The translations under genes were made by a program, and so were the position numbers. From Nemertoderma westbladi (lineage: Eukaryota; Xenacoelomorpha; Nemertodermatida; Nemertodermatidae): a stretch of 27,987 nucleotides of DNA. How positions within the stretch are numbered: position 1 is the stretch's first letter; each line of letters opens with the position of its first letter. The DNA lies in NCBI GenBank assembly GCA_032718475.1, contig JAUCBJ010008997.1, positions 1 to 27,987 of the forward strand, in the 5' to 3' direction. A model generated the notes under the pieces. That model saw only the letters and a list, made by a program, of their open reading frames with translations. It was not told the DNA's origin and did no database searches. Shown here one piece after another: positions 10,463 through 21,436 of the stretch.

Positions 10463-10889
10463 GTAAGTATTTAATAAATAATAGAATAGAAAAAGGTATT
10501 CATTCCCGTTGAACGTTATTTGTAATTAAAGCAACGAGTATAATATTATTTAACAAATTAAATAAGTGAAAAAATAAATAATCAATGTTGATAAGATGTA
10601 ATTGAAAAGGTTAAAGGACTACCACTTTTAATCAGGAATATATTTAATTACTAGTCACTAAGAAACTTAAGGAAAGACTACTTTAATTTCAGTGTTTGAA
10701 AATATATTGTATGGGAATTGTTTAAGTTTTTTTATACAGAAAATCTGTTATAATTAGAAATTTTTTGCGGTGTATGATTAAACTCATGCATTTAATGTAA
10801 TGCAGAGTTTTATATAAAAGTATGTCCAACTATATCCCCGACATCATTACTGTCTATAAGTACATCCCAATAAGTTCCAGTCCTCCTCC

Positions 10890-10913
10890 TGTTCGCGCTT
10901 TTAGACCTTTAGC
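10890..10913 (-). repeat. LTR terminal remnant, copy c (24 bp)
   Basis: These 24 bp are identical to the end of LTR b at 15520-15543 (TGTTCGCGCTTTTAGACC followed by TTTAGC). The gag frame ends at a TAA formed where gag meets this remnant. It looks like the residue of a 3' LTR after a deletion that removed pol and the rest of that LTR. Confidence 0.6.
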
Positions 10914-13697
10914 TTTCCTCGGGCTTTCTTCCATGAATTCTTTTAGGAGACGTAGGAGAAGTTGTTGTTACCTGTTCTCTCCTGTCACTGGTTCGAGACT
11001 TAAATTTACTTATGTCTTTAGGTACTTTGTTGACATAATAAGATCTTTCGGTGTCTTTCCTGCTGTTCTCCTCGTGGGAGGTTTGGTCTTTGCCGTCTTC
11101 TGTATAACACACTGGTGTTACCTTTCTCCTAGAAACGGGTTTTTCACTTACCTCACTTTCAGGAGTCTTCTCTCTAGACTGTTTTAGGAGTTGTAATCTT
11201 ACCTCTCGGTTTAAGAATGACAGAAGGTCCGTCATGGTTGGATCTCTATGTTGTTGGTCCATCAAATAGAGAACCTTTTTGTCCCAGCGAGTACCTACTT
11301 CACCCTTTGGCAATGCTGATGCTAAGGCTCCTACAACCATAGAATTCTGGTTTTCATGAGACTTACCTAACCAATCTAGTTGTCTACAGATCTCCTGAAT
11401 CTCATCGGAAAACTCTAAATCCCGCTGCTAAGGAACTTTCGGGGCGCTACTATTTTCGCATACAAATACCTAGCTATGTTTGTCCTATTACCATACCTGA
11501 TGTTTAGTGTATCCCAAACTTGTCTTAATCCATCTGGATGTCCAATAAACTTTAACGCCATTAACTTGGGAGGTCCTTCCAAACACTCGATGAGGAATCT
11601 AAGTTTCTCTCCGTTAGATAGTACAGAGTTCTGTATATTATCTTTGTAATATTCATTAAAAGGTAACCATTTCATCTCATCTCCATTGAACTTGACGATC
11701 TCTCCCACCTTTACCGCTTGACGGGCTTCGGTTCTAGCCATTTGACGCGTAAAACTTTCTTGGGCCATCGTGTTATTTAATATCGAGTTATCGGTATATA
11801 AATTTCTAGGATTATGATCAGGTCTATATGGAATATCATTGTCAACAGGTTTATAATTACCCTTAATAGGGTTTACTATAGGAGTTTCTACTTCACTAGC
11901 AGTATAGATGCGTGTAGGCTCCACACCTTGCGCATGAAATACTTCAGACCTAACAGGTTGACACATTGTTACAGGGGGTGGTGGTATACCTCTTTGTATA
12001 TTTACTAATTTATCGCGTTCTAACGCGATACTCTGCTGCACTTCTTGCAACTCTAACCTACTTTCCCTTACTGTTCCCTTGAACTGTTGAACAGTCTCTT
12101 GCATCTGCCTGAGCAGGAGATCCATCCCCCGCCGTCCCTCATCCACCCACTCGACCGCCGAAGCGGGAGCCGCCAACATAGTAGCGGGTAGACGAGGGAC
12201 GACGGGTGATAAATCGTTGATGTCTCGCTCGGCGTCCAGGACAAGAATTGTCTCAGGGGCTGTTCTACTGGGCACAGGTAGTTTAGTGCTGTGCAAAGGG
12301 AATTTAGAGTTGGGTTCTGGAAGTACAGGAGTCTCTATCATAGAGGGGGTGGCTTCGAGAACAGGCCTAATTATTTCAGGCTTATCTACTATGGTAGGGA
12401 GTCTTTCTATTCTAATAATTTGATCTGAGGTCTCAGGATTACTTAGATCTACACTAGCTAGTTGCCTTCTCACGGCCGGAGGCAAATTAGGCAATTTCTG
12501 ATGGTGAGGCGTTCTTCTACGTCTGCTGGAATTGGATTTATTTCCTCTACCTTCAGTATCTGTTGTATCGCCTTCATCAGAGGATGTAAATCCCTGTCTC
12601 TTGGGAGTAGATCGACTCATCATCTGCATCTGCGTAGCTGTTCTCTGTTTATTTAAGTAATCTTGCTTCTCTTGAAGATTTTCCAACTCTAGTTGGGCTG
12701 TCTCTTCAGATGCCCTCCGTTCCGCTTCTGCCACTGCCTCTGCCGCTTTTCTTTCAGCTTCTACCGCTGCCGCTTTTCTTTCAGCTTCTGCCGCTGCCGC
12801 TGCCGCTTTTCTTTCAGCCTCTGCCGCTGCTGCTTTCCTTCGGTCTTCTATTATCCTTTTCTTTAGTTGTTCTTCCTGTTGCTTAATGATGAGGAGGCGT
12901 TCATCCCATTTAGCGTTATCAGCGGACAACATTTCTGCATCTAACGAGTCCAACACCAATTTGGCTCCCTCACTATTGGGGCGAAGTCCAGCTAGCCGTC
13001 TCCTTAACTCTTTGTCACCTATAAATCGTTGATAGTCCGACAGATAGATGTCAATAGCATCCTTCTTCGGAGGTTTCTCTGATGTGACGTCGCTTTCCAC
13101 CTGAGAAAAGGTAGCGTCTGTTGATTCTCCGTGGGTCATGCACTCAGTTAGCTGAGCTTTCCATTGTGTCGTTTCTTGGACTTTAAGACTCACCCGTTGG
13201 AACCAAGTCTTTACGGCAACCTGCAACGACGTGTCTTGGCTTCTCTTTGAGGCTTCCTCAAAGGCTGAAAGGATTAGTCTGATCCTTAAGATTCGTTCTC
13301 GAACTTGATAAAGCAGCTCTCCCTGCTCTTGAGGTCTTTGACGTTGTTGAAACAGGTGTTCCTCTAAGCGCTCCAAAGAGCTGAAGAATCCCTGGACATA
13401 TTCTGCTGCCGAACTCTTCCACACAGCTGGATCTCGAGTGTCTCTTACTACTCCCATCCTGTATAAGTCCTCCCAGGCAGCTTCCGATAATTTAAACGGG
13501 AGTCCGGGTCCGGGGAAGTTCCATTGCGTCTCGACAATAGACTTCAGTTCCTCCATCGTGTATCCCGCATAACTGTCCCTGGTCGATCGCTTACTTCTCG
13601 CCCAATCGATTGGATGTTCTTCCACAGCGATCAATACTCTAGCGAGTACGGCTCCAGGAAGAATTAGAAGTGGATCTGGATAAACCGCTTCTGTCAT
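10908..13697 (-). pseudogene. BEL/Pao-type Gag, frameshifted
   Basis: Gag forms the particle that packages retrotransposon RNA. The frame opens at 13721 with a TTG; the first ATG is at 13697 and is preferred. An Ala-Glu-Arg-Lys coiled-coil-like repeat (EAERKAAA type) spans about residues 286-328 from that Met. A Ser/Arg-rich stretch and a Pro-rich linker follow. A DUF1759-like region starts VKFNGDEMKWLPFNEYYKD near residue 669 and includes YGNR near 741. The first frame stops at 11415-11417; gag-like sequence continues in another frame after a shift near 11425-11440, through 11340, to a TAA at about 10908. No zinc knuckle is seen before the break. It is intact enough to look fairly young but cannot give full Gag without reading past the shift. 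Confidence 0.85.
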
Positions 13698-13741
13698 CCT
13701 TGCTCCGATCTCGGATGTCAACTCTATAACAACAATATATT

Positions 13742-13990
13742 AGAATACCGGTATACACTTATAGTATATAATATAAGTATTATTACAGACTAGAATTAGT
13801 CACAGAATACCGGTATATAATTTAAGCATAAATATTAAAATATATAATAAGCCTATCGAGAATACCGGTATACAGCTTACACTTATAGTATATATAAGTA
13901 TAATTATAGACTAGAATTAATTACAGAATACCGGTATATAATTTCAGCATAAATTTATATAAATAAATATAATAAGCCTATAGTAAACAC
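13742..13990. repeat. Two tandem copies of an about 120-bp AT-rich repeat
   Basis: GAATACCGGTATACACTTAT near 13743 and GAATACCGGTATACAGCTTA near 13859 start two copies. Each also holds a second ATACCGGTATATAATTT block and ends in AATAAGCCTAT. The 10-bp palindrome ATACCGGTAT appears four times. It lies just upstream of the gag start, in the element's leader. Confidence 0.75.
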
Positions 13991-15519
13991 CGGTATGTCA
14001 ATTATTTTATAACTACTGAATTTCTGAATTTTAGGATCACTTTCCTTTACTTTATTACTGTTATTAAGCAGTAGTCCAACTGATATTAAGACCTAATTGA
14101 TGGATAACAGGCCTACTATTTTATAAATCGGTTTGAGTTGATTTATAATATATATATACCTTTATAATGGGTTTTTGACAATATTTGAAATAAATGTTAT
14201 TATTTCTGTTAAGGAGTCACTACACAGAAGCTGTACGCTCTCAGTGGAGTGCTACTTATTGGGCACTAAAACAAATCATTCTAATTTGCTAAGTTACTTA
14301 TTACTACAAATTACGTACAATTGCGGGGTGAGATTACAATCTCTAAATAAACACTCAAAAAAAATTACACGTACAGATTTTAGGGTAATTTTACAGGAAA
14401 TCTACAAACCAGCCTAACAAAGGGTTAGAGTTTTCTGGTTATTACAAACGGACAGGAAACTACGGTATTTGAAAATAATAAAGCAGTTGTAGTAAATATA
14501 TTGCATTGTCTAGATAAGAAAATACCACCGTCTGACGACTTATAGTCTCTAGCTTTACAGCTCTATAAGTACTACGTTATGCACCCGGAATGTCCCTACC
14601 TAGAAGTTAATTACCGCAGCCAACTATAGCTAACGTGCCTATTAACCACTTTACAACACAAATATACTGCCTACAAACTAATTACCTTCGGAAAGCACTA
14701 TACACTAAACCCTAAATTAGGTACAAGTACTTATAAAACAAATAACCAGCAGTTAAATATACTTGTACAGCCAAAAGAACCACGGTATCTGTTGGAGTGA
14801 CTAGAGCATAAAATCACCAGTCTTTACCTACGCCAAACAGCCCTGATGTAGTACCGGGGTTAATTTAACTATAACGGTATGTATAACAAGCACAATTACT
14901 GTAGGAATAAACTTGGGGTTGTGTATGTTGCGAATAATCGCATAAACTCTGAATAATAAATATTACGCTACCCGTACAGACTACACAAACAAAATACAAA
15001 CCAAATGCTGACAGACTACAATCAAGCCTAAATAAACTACAGTATATGCAGACTCCGAAATGGTTAGTTAGTATGCGTTCTAACCGAGTAGTACGACTTA
15101 TTCTTTCGGAGGGGATTTACCTTACAACACTGGATGCCCCCACCTTCCTAACTAGTATTTTATTGACCATACACTCTACACACACTGCAATCTCTTCGGA
15201 CCTGACAACAGCCAGACAACAATCCAACCTACAAATTACTTGTACAATCTGAGCAGGCTTACACGCCTTCTGCAGTTCTGCTCAATATTACACTTACAGA
15301 TAAATAAAACTGACAGAAACAAGTAAACCATACAAAGGAATAAGGGGTGATCAATCCCTAATCCCCTAACAGCCTACAATATACAATATATCACAATCGA
15401 ACTAATACTGGTACCCGCAAGTACCGGTTCCGGTGGTTAGGTAGTTAGGCCTACAGGTTACCGTCCGACCGGTACATTCGAATTTATTGCCTACGTGCAA
15501 TCAAGAATAAAACTATTAA
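13991..15519. other. Non-coding leader or unassigned sequence between gag and LTR b
   Basis: About 1.5 kb of AT-rich DNA without a convincing ORF or repeat. CCGGT and AGGCCT palindromic motifs are frequent (for example near 15410-15480). If LTR b is the 5' LTR of the gag copy, this would be its untranslated leader; no TGG-starting primer-binding site is visible next to 15519. Confidence 0.4.
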
Positions 15520-16675
15520 TGTTCGCGCTTTTAGACCTTTAGCAGTTTAACCTGCCAATTTTAGGTGTCTTTTTGTATATCAATTATTTAATGTACTGAA
15601 GGTACATCAGCCGAAGCCAGCCTGTGCGCGACCATTCACCCACAGTTAAGGGAGACTGGATTCGGATGCTTTGATAGTGATTGCAGTGTAGACCTACTGT
15701 ATTATTCGATTGCTCGTTACTATATAATCTCTGACAATATATTTACTTTAGGGGAAATATTAACAGTTCCTTTAGGACGTGGCGCTCTAAATATGTAAAC
15801 AGAGCTATGACTTACACTAGACACAACGGGATGGCCATGGATTCACGTATAAAGCGCATTCTTTAGGAGATGCTTTGTTATCAGTCACAATCATGCACAC
15901 TACCGCACAATGCTACACACCGATCTGCCGACCTTCACTAATTTTAGTCACATATAAAGAGAACAGCAACCGACACATGTAGTGCCTATGAAATAGCATT
16001 AGATTCACTCCAAAACCACTTTAATGTAAGTCGCAATTGTTATATGTAACCGGTCTCTTACCTTCAGTATATCAAGAAGATTGGGGTTTTATGATTATTT
16101 ATCGATATTATCCAAATATAACATTATTCCATCCACTGATATAATTAATAACAGACAGTAAATAGCAGTAAAAATGCGGTGTGGTATATGAACACACTGA
16201 CTTGCGTGAGTTGATATGATTAGGTGAGATAGGATAACAGTTATACGTTTCTATGATCAAGCCTACTAATGTTTGGCTAAAGCCTGAAACACAGAAATTC
16301 CAAAGCCGGTCTTCTGGCATCAGGAAAAATACACACACTGACTGAATTGCATGAGTTTCTGTATACAATCTCCAACACAGAGTGAAAACCGCTCTGATTG
16401 GTCGACCGAACAAAGAACGAACAAAGAACAAAGAAAAAGTTACACGTGGACACAGCTGATAGATGTCGTCATCTGAGTTCCGATGTTTAGAGTATTTGGC
16501 TTATTGCGACATAAAATCGCTAGTTATGTCCGCTAAAGTACACATACAGAAGAAATGGCTTTTTATGTCCACTAAAACACCGGTACAGTAAGGAAACGGC
16601 TTTTTATGTCCGTTAAAACAACTACAGAGTACTTTGCGGGGAAAATAACCAGCTAATTCCGCAAAAGCCTTTACA
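15520..16675 (-). repeat. LTR-like repeat, copy b (complete, 1156 bp)
   Basis: It starts TGTTCGCGCT and ends CTTTACA, giving TG...CA ends on either strand. Read on the minus strand it has a TATA-like TTATATGTGACT near 15958-15947 and other U3-like sequence to its right. It matches copy d (1-762, opposite orientation) and, from about 15805 onward, copy a (17574-18481). Three TATGTCC(G/A)(C/T)TAAA motifs occur near 16525, 16565 and 16606. Divergence between copies is high, roughly a fifth of bases by eye, so they are old. A minus-strand ORF at 16108-16431 is not supported. Confidence 0.65.
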
Positions 16676-16699
16676 TATTTCTTCAAACTGTCAGACTGA

Positions 16700-16865
16700 T
16701 GATTTCTGGACTGTCAGACAGTTGATTTCAACATGCCTATGCCAATACATTCAACATTTGTTGATTTCTGGTCTGTCGGACAGTTGGTTTCACTATGCCT
16801 GTGCCAAAACAACATTCAAAATTCCATGATTTATAGACTATGAGATAGATTTCCATATGCGCCTG
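16700..16865. repeat. Short tandem repeat, 62-65 bp period, three copies
   Basis: TGATTTCTGGACTGTC (16700), TGATTTCTGGTCTGTC (16762) and TGATTTATAGACTATG (16827) start three copies, each followed by a variant of CAGTTGATTTCAACATGCC. The third copy is the most diverged. Confidence 0.7.
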
Positions 16866-16947
16866 TCAGCCTGTGGTAAAAGACTCTAAATTTAATAGTT
16901 TGTGGTTGTTGTCGATAATCGATTACCACACTCATTTAGCAAGAAAA

Positions 16948-17557
16948 ACAGAGGCGGGCCTTTCTAACAAAACAATAAACGGCCACTTTACCAAATCAGG
17001 GAAAGGAGCAGGTTTACAGAGGCGGGCCTTTCTAACCAAAACAATAAACGGTCACTTTACCAATTCAGGGAAAGGTGCAGGTTTACAGAGGTGGACAGAC
17101 CAATTGCTACAAACTGCTTTGCATAATACGTTTCTGATTGGTCTGTCCGTTGTCCGTTTTCTGTGTCCAGTCCACCTTTTTCAAACACCCGTTTCTCTCT
17201 ACTGCTTTTCTCTCAGGACTCAGGCTATCAGTACCGGTATTAGTATAGGCCTATAGAGCACTATTTTGTAGTATTGCTATTGTATGTACAGATGTAGGTA
17301 TAAAGCAGGTATTTTAGCACCGGTTCCGCCACCGGTACTGCTGTAGGCCTATTGTGTAGCCTACCATTTAAATACGGTAATGCTAGGCCTACCGGCTGAC
17401 CGGTTGTTTTGGTCAGAAAATCCCGCCTCTGTAACCTGCTCCTTTATCTCAATTGGTAATGTTATCGTTTATTGTTTTGGCTAGAAAAGACCATCTATGT
17501 AACCTGCTCCTTTCCTTCATTTGGTAAATTGATTGTTTATTGTTTTGGTTAGAACTA
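16948..17557. mobile_element. Foldback element with tandemly repeated arms
   Basis: The left arm has two tandem copies (16948 and 17016; period 68-69 bp) of a unit containing GAGGCGGGCCTTTCTAAC, AAAACAATAAACGG and GGAAAGGAGCAGGTTTA. The right arm (about 17405-17557) carries the reverse complement, again about twice, with CCTGCTCCTTT, TTTATTGTTTTGG and CCCGCCTCTGT. The loop (17100-17400) contains ATTGGTCTGTCC, itself inverted relative to GGACAGACCAAT at 17093. No transposase is present. It sits between LTR copies b and a. The ORF at 16873-17256 is translated repeat. Confidence 0.75.
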
Positions 17558-17573
17558 ATCGTATAATTAGTTA

Positions 17574-18481
17574 GCAAACTTATACTAATCACAACTGGAT
17601 GGCTACTGAGTTTCGTAAAAAGCGCATTCTTTAGGAGATGCTTTATTAACCTTCACACTACTTCACACGACTTCACACTAGTTCACACTACTGCGCACTG
17701 ATCTGCCGACCGTCACTGAATTTGATCATATATAAGGAGGATCGCAACTGACACATGTAGGGATTATGAAATAGCATTCAATTCACACAAAAACCACTAT
17801 AATGTAAGTCGCAGTTGCTACCGGTAAACCTGTTCCTCTAACCTTTAGTAATCAAAGAGATTGAGGGTTTTATAATTATTCATCGATATTCTCCAAATAT
17901 ATCAGCAATATATACCAACATAACACCAATTAATAACAGAATCAAATAATGCGGTGAACAGTCAGTATGTGTAGTTGAATCGTGTTGCGTAGTGCCGCGG
18001 TGTGGCGATTCAGATATGAAGTATGATTCAGCAATGATTCAGTAGTTGAATTGTTAATAGTTTTACGTTCTTTTAATCAAAGCCATCTGATGTTTGTGAT
18101 GTTTAGGTCAAAGTCTGAAACTTCCACAGAAGTACAGAAGAATCCTAAGCCGGTGTTCTGGGCTTAGAAAAGATACACACTGACTGAATTGCGTGAGTTT
18201 CTGTAGGCACTGTCCAACACAAAGTGAAAATCGCTCTGATTGGTCGAGCGAGCCGAACAAAGAACAAAGAAAAGCTCCACGCTGGCATTAAATCAGCTGA
18301 CAGATTTCGACATTGAGTTACAGTCTTTAGAGTATTAAGCGAATTGCGGAAAAATGGCTAGTTATGTCCGCTAAAGCACGCATACAGACATAACGGGTAA
18401 AAATGTCTTGATGTCCGCTAAAAGCACCTACACGGTACATTGCGGAGAAAATGACTGGTTATATCCGCAAAAGCTTTTACA
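17574..18481 (-). repeat. LTR-like repeat, copy a (lacks the U5 side)
   Basis: It aligns with 15805-16675 along its length: AAAGCGCATTCTTTAGGAGA, the CTGACTGAATTGCGTGAGTT block, a TGATTGGTCGA block and TATGTCCGCTAAA are shared. It ends GCTTTTACA at 18481, followed by CCTCC. The first about 285 bp of copy b are missing, the break lying at the edge of the foldback element. Copy b and copy a are in the same orientation. Confidence 0.65.
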
Positions 18482-18525
18482 CCTCCCTCTCCTTCATATA
18501 CTGCATGAGTCTTCTGTCTTCTGTT

Positions 18526-19830
18526 CTTCTGAATCTTCTGTTAGAACACAATTATGTGGCTTTGAACATAATGTGTTGTTAGAACACAATTAAGGTGTCT
18601 TTGAACATAATATTCTGTTAGAACACAATTTTGTGGCTTTGAACGTAATGTTCTGTTAGAACACAATTTTGTGACTTTGAACATAATGTTCTGTTAGAAC
18701 ACAGTTTTGTGGCTTTGAACATAATGTTCTTTTAGAACATAATTTTGTGGTTTTGAACATTATGTTGTGTTAGAACACAATTATGTTGATTTGAATATGA
18801 TGTTCTGTTAGAACACAATTACGTTGATTTGAACATAATGTTGTGTTAGAACACAATTACGTTGAATTGAACATAATGTTGTGTTAGAACATAATTACGT
18901 GGCTTTGAACATAATGTTCTGTTAGAACCCAATTACGTGGCTTTGAACATAATGTTATGTTAGAACATAATACGTGGCTTTGAACGTAATTTGCTGTTGG
19001 AACACAATTACGTTGCTTTAAACATAATGTTCTGTTAGAACACAATTACGTTGATTTGAACATAATGTTGCATTAGAACATAAGTACGTGGCTTTGAACG
19101 TAATTTGCTGTTGGAATACAATTACGTGGCTTTAAACATAATGTTCTGTTAGAACACAATTACGTGGCTTTAAACATAATGTTCTGTTAGAACACAATTA
19201 CGTGGCTTTGAACATAATGTTATGTTAGAACATAATACGTGGCTTTGAACGTAATTTGCTGTTGGAACACAATTACGTTGCTTTAAACATAATGTTCTGT
19301 TAGAACACAATTACGTTGATTTGAACATAATGTTGCGTTAGAACATAAGTACGTGGCTTGGAACGTAATTTGCTGTTGGAATACAATTACGTGGCTTTAA
19401 ACATAATGTTCTGTTAGAACACAATTACGTGGCTTTAAACATAATGTTCTGTTAGAACACAATTACGTGGCTTTGAACATAATGTTATGTTAGAACAAAA
19501 ATACGTGGCTTTGAACGTAATTTGCTGTTGGAACACAATTACGTGGCTTTAAACATAATGTTCTGTTAGAACACAATTACGTTGATTTGAACATAATGTT
19601 GTGTTAGAAAACAATTACGTGGCTTTGAACATAATGTTCTGTTACAACACAATAAAGTGGCTTTGAACAAAATGTTCTGTTAGAACACAATTACATGGCT
19701 TTGAATGTAATGTTCTGTTAGAACATAATTACGTGGCTTTGAACATAATGTTCTGTTACAACACAATAAAGTGGCTTTGAACATAATGTTCTGTTAGAAC
19801 ACAATTACATGGCTTTGAATGTAATGTTCT
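18526..19830. repeat. 38-bp satellite, array 1 (about 34 units)
   Basis: The unit runs GAACATAATGTTCTG, TTAGAACACAATTACG, TGGCTTT and is tandem with no spacers. Each unit holds two inverted repeats: GAACATAATGTTC and GTTCTGTTAGAAC. A higher-order period of seven units (about 266 bp) is visible from the variant TTTGCTGTTGG at 18990, 19104, 19255, 19369 and 19521, alternately 114 and 151 bp apart. It begins right after the BEL-like element's flank. The ORF 18408-18593 is not a gene. Confidence 0.95.
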
Positions 19831-21436
19831 TATAGAATTATATTCTCATAAATGCCGTGGATTTTCAAAATTTTATTTTGTTCGAATTAACTTGCTATAA
19901 AGATTACATTAAGTCCTCATTTGCATTTACTATATCTATTTGTATAACATTGTTTAAGTGGTTCAGTATCTCAGTCGGTTAAGCGTTAGAAATTCGTGTA
20001 GTAGGTATCGAGTTCGAATCCTAGCAAGTGTGAAATTATTTTTTGTGCTAAGTTTCAACTCATTTGAATTAACCGCTACGAATTAATTGTATCTGCTTAA
20101 GGTAGATTAACCAATGCGATTGCAGTTATTAGATAGTAACCAATGTCGTGCAAGATACGTGTTTGCTGGACCAATGATAATCTTTAAAAACTTAGTAGAA
20201 CTCATAGAACAATCTAGATTTATCTAGATTGTTAGCAGCACAAATTTGCTATAAAAGGTGCGATTTTGTTCATTAGTTATCTTCTAATCACCATTATTCA
20301 CTTCTTACTACGTCTTGTTACATTTATTGTATATTAGTTATTGTTTATTTGTAATAAAGTTAGAAAGTATTTGTTACATCTGCTTTTACTATGTTTCACC
20401 ACGGTGAACACAACTGAGAGACAGATGGCAGGCTAGACAGCAGACCGCGGCAATAGACGGGAACATCGGAGGAATGTAGGAAGGAGACAACCCGCAATAC
20501 CCATTCTTAGTTATTCGCCCATCGCCTGAAAGGTTAGACAGCGTTCGATGCCTCGTTACCTAAGCGTAAGACCTAAGATCGAAGGTAGAGGTACTGACAC
20601 GCTGTGCGCTAAAAATTACATTTAGGGACTGTACTGTCTTAATTCAGAAAAACCCACAGTAGACCTTCACATTCCTACGGGGGGAGGAGATCAAGCAGAG
20701 AGATACTAGTACACAGATAGGACGCAGGCACACCAGTACAAGGCATACACATTGGTAGGGTGCAGTAAGCTGTACGCCTAACTCATTTGCTAAGTATAGG
20801 TGCGTCGGTGGCTGTTTGTAGTACAACGGTGTCCATTTGCATTAGAACTTGTAGGCCAGGAAGGTTACTGTGTTTTTACCTGAATTGGGATTGTACCGTT
20901 CAGGCGGTAGGGCAGTTTACTGCTAGGCGCATATAAATTGAGGCTATTAGGGATACTAACATCTACCGTGTCCCGGCCGACATTCTGATAGGAAGTTGCC
21001 GTGCCCAACTAGGCAACCAAAATTCTAGATAGGACGCCAGGCTAGCTATTTTGTAACTGTACGCCTACTGTAGTAAACTAACACATTTCTTCTTAGTTAG
21101 AAGAAGAGTTAGCATTTCTTTCTAGTTAGACATCTCTGCATCTAGCTAGCGTCTCTCTCTCCCACCCCATATAAATCACACCGCGGCAAAGTATACGAAC
21201 GCCCTTAATCCGTCAGTGAGTCAGCCCGATTTTAGGATTCGCTGCGCGGGATTTTGTTTTATCGAAGTTTGTCCGTTCGTAGACTGTTTTCTGCCTCACC
21301 GGTTATAAGAGACCGATACTGCAATAGATTTGCTTACTTAGAGTTTACTGTTTTGGTGAGAAGGTCGGATTATGTTTTGATTCACGAACTTTACAGTAGG
21401 ATATTGCAGGGTACTTTGTTACTGTCTCTTCGAATA
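19831..21436. mobile_element. 1.6-kb insertion splitting the 38-bp satellite
   Basis: The satellite stops after GTTCT at 19826-19830 and resumes with GTTCT at 21437-21441, in phase, which looks like a 5-bp target duplication around 19831-21436. The insert contains a tRNA-like box A/B region (19960-20032), a TATAAAAGG at 20251 followed about 100 bp later by AATAAA at 20353 (LTR-like spacing), and a second CATATAAATC near 21169. No coding sequence is convincing. It could be a solo or truncated LTR element or a composite. The short match GTTCT is also a normal satellite word, so the duplication is tentative. Confidence 0.5.
19960..20032 (+). other. tRNA-like sequence (SINE head or tRNA relic)
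   Basis: TCTCAGTCGGTTAAGCG fits a polymerase III box A and GAGTTCGAATCC fits box B, about 35 bp apart, as in tRNAs and tRNA-derived SINEs. The T-stem pairs poorly and the acceptor ends do not pair well, so a working tRNA gene is unlikely. Confidence 0.45.

Larger units (their letters stand above)
10890..18481 (-). mobile_element. Degenerate BEL/Pao-like LTR retrotransposon, antisense to host gene
   Basis: Boundaries are proposed from LTR ends: TGTTCGCGC at 10890 and TTTTACA ending at 18481, the same two ends seen in the complete LTR-like copy at 15520-16675. CCTCC directly flanks both sides (10885-10889 and 18482-18486), the 5-bp length usual for BEL/Pao target duplications. Read on the minus strand the order is LTR a, a 0.9-kb segment holding a foldback, LTR b, a 1.8-kb leader, gag, and only the last 24 bp of a third LTR. 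Protease, reverse transcriptase, RNase H and integrase are not visible. The double LTR at one end suggests a tandem or nested history. The match of CCTCC could be chance, so boundaries are moderate. Confidence 0.55.

Noticed and set aside
16108-17256. Short ORFs in the LTR-like and foldback repeats
   Set aside because: No family resemblance; they fall inside non-coding repeats and do not stay open in the related copies.
19960-20032. A functional tRNA gene
   Set aside because: Boxes A and B are present but the T-stem and acceptor stem pair poorly.
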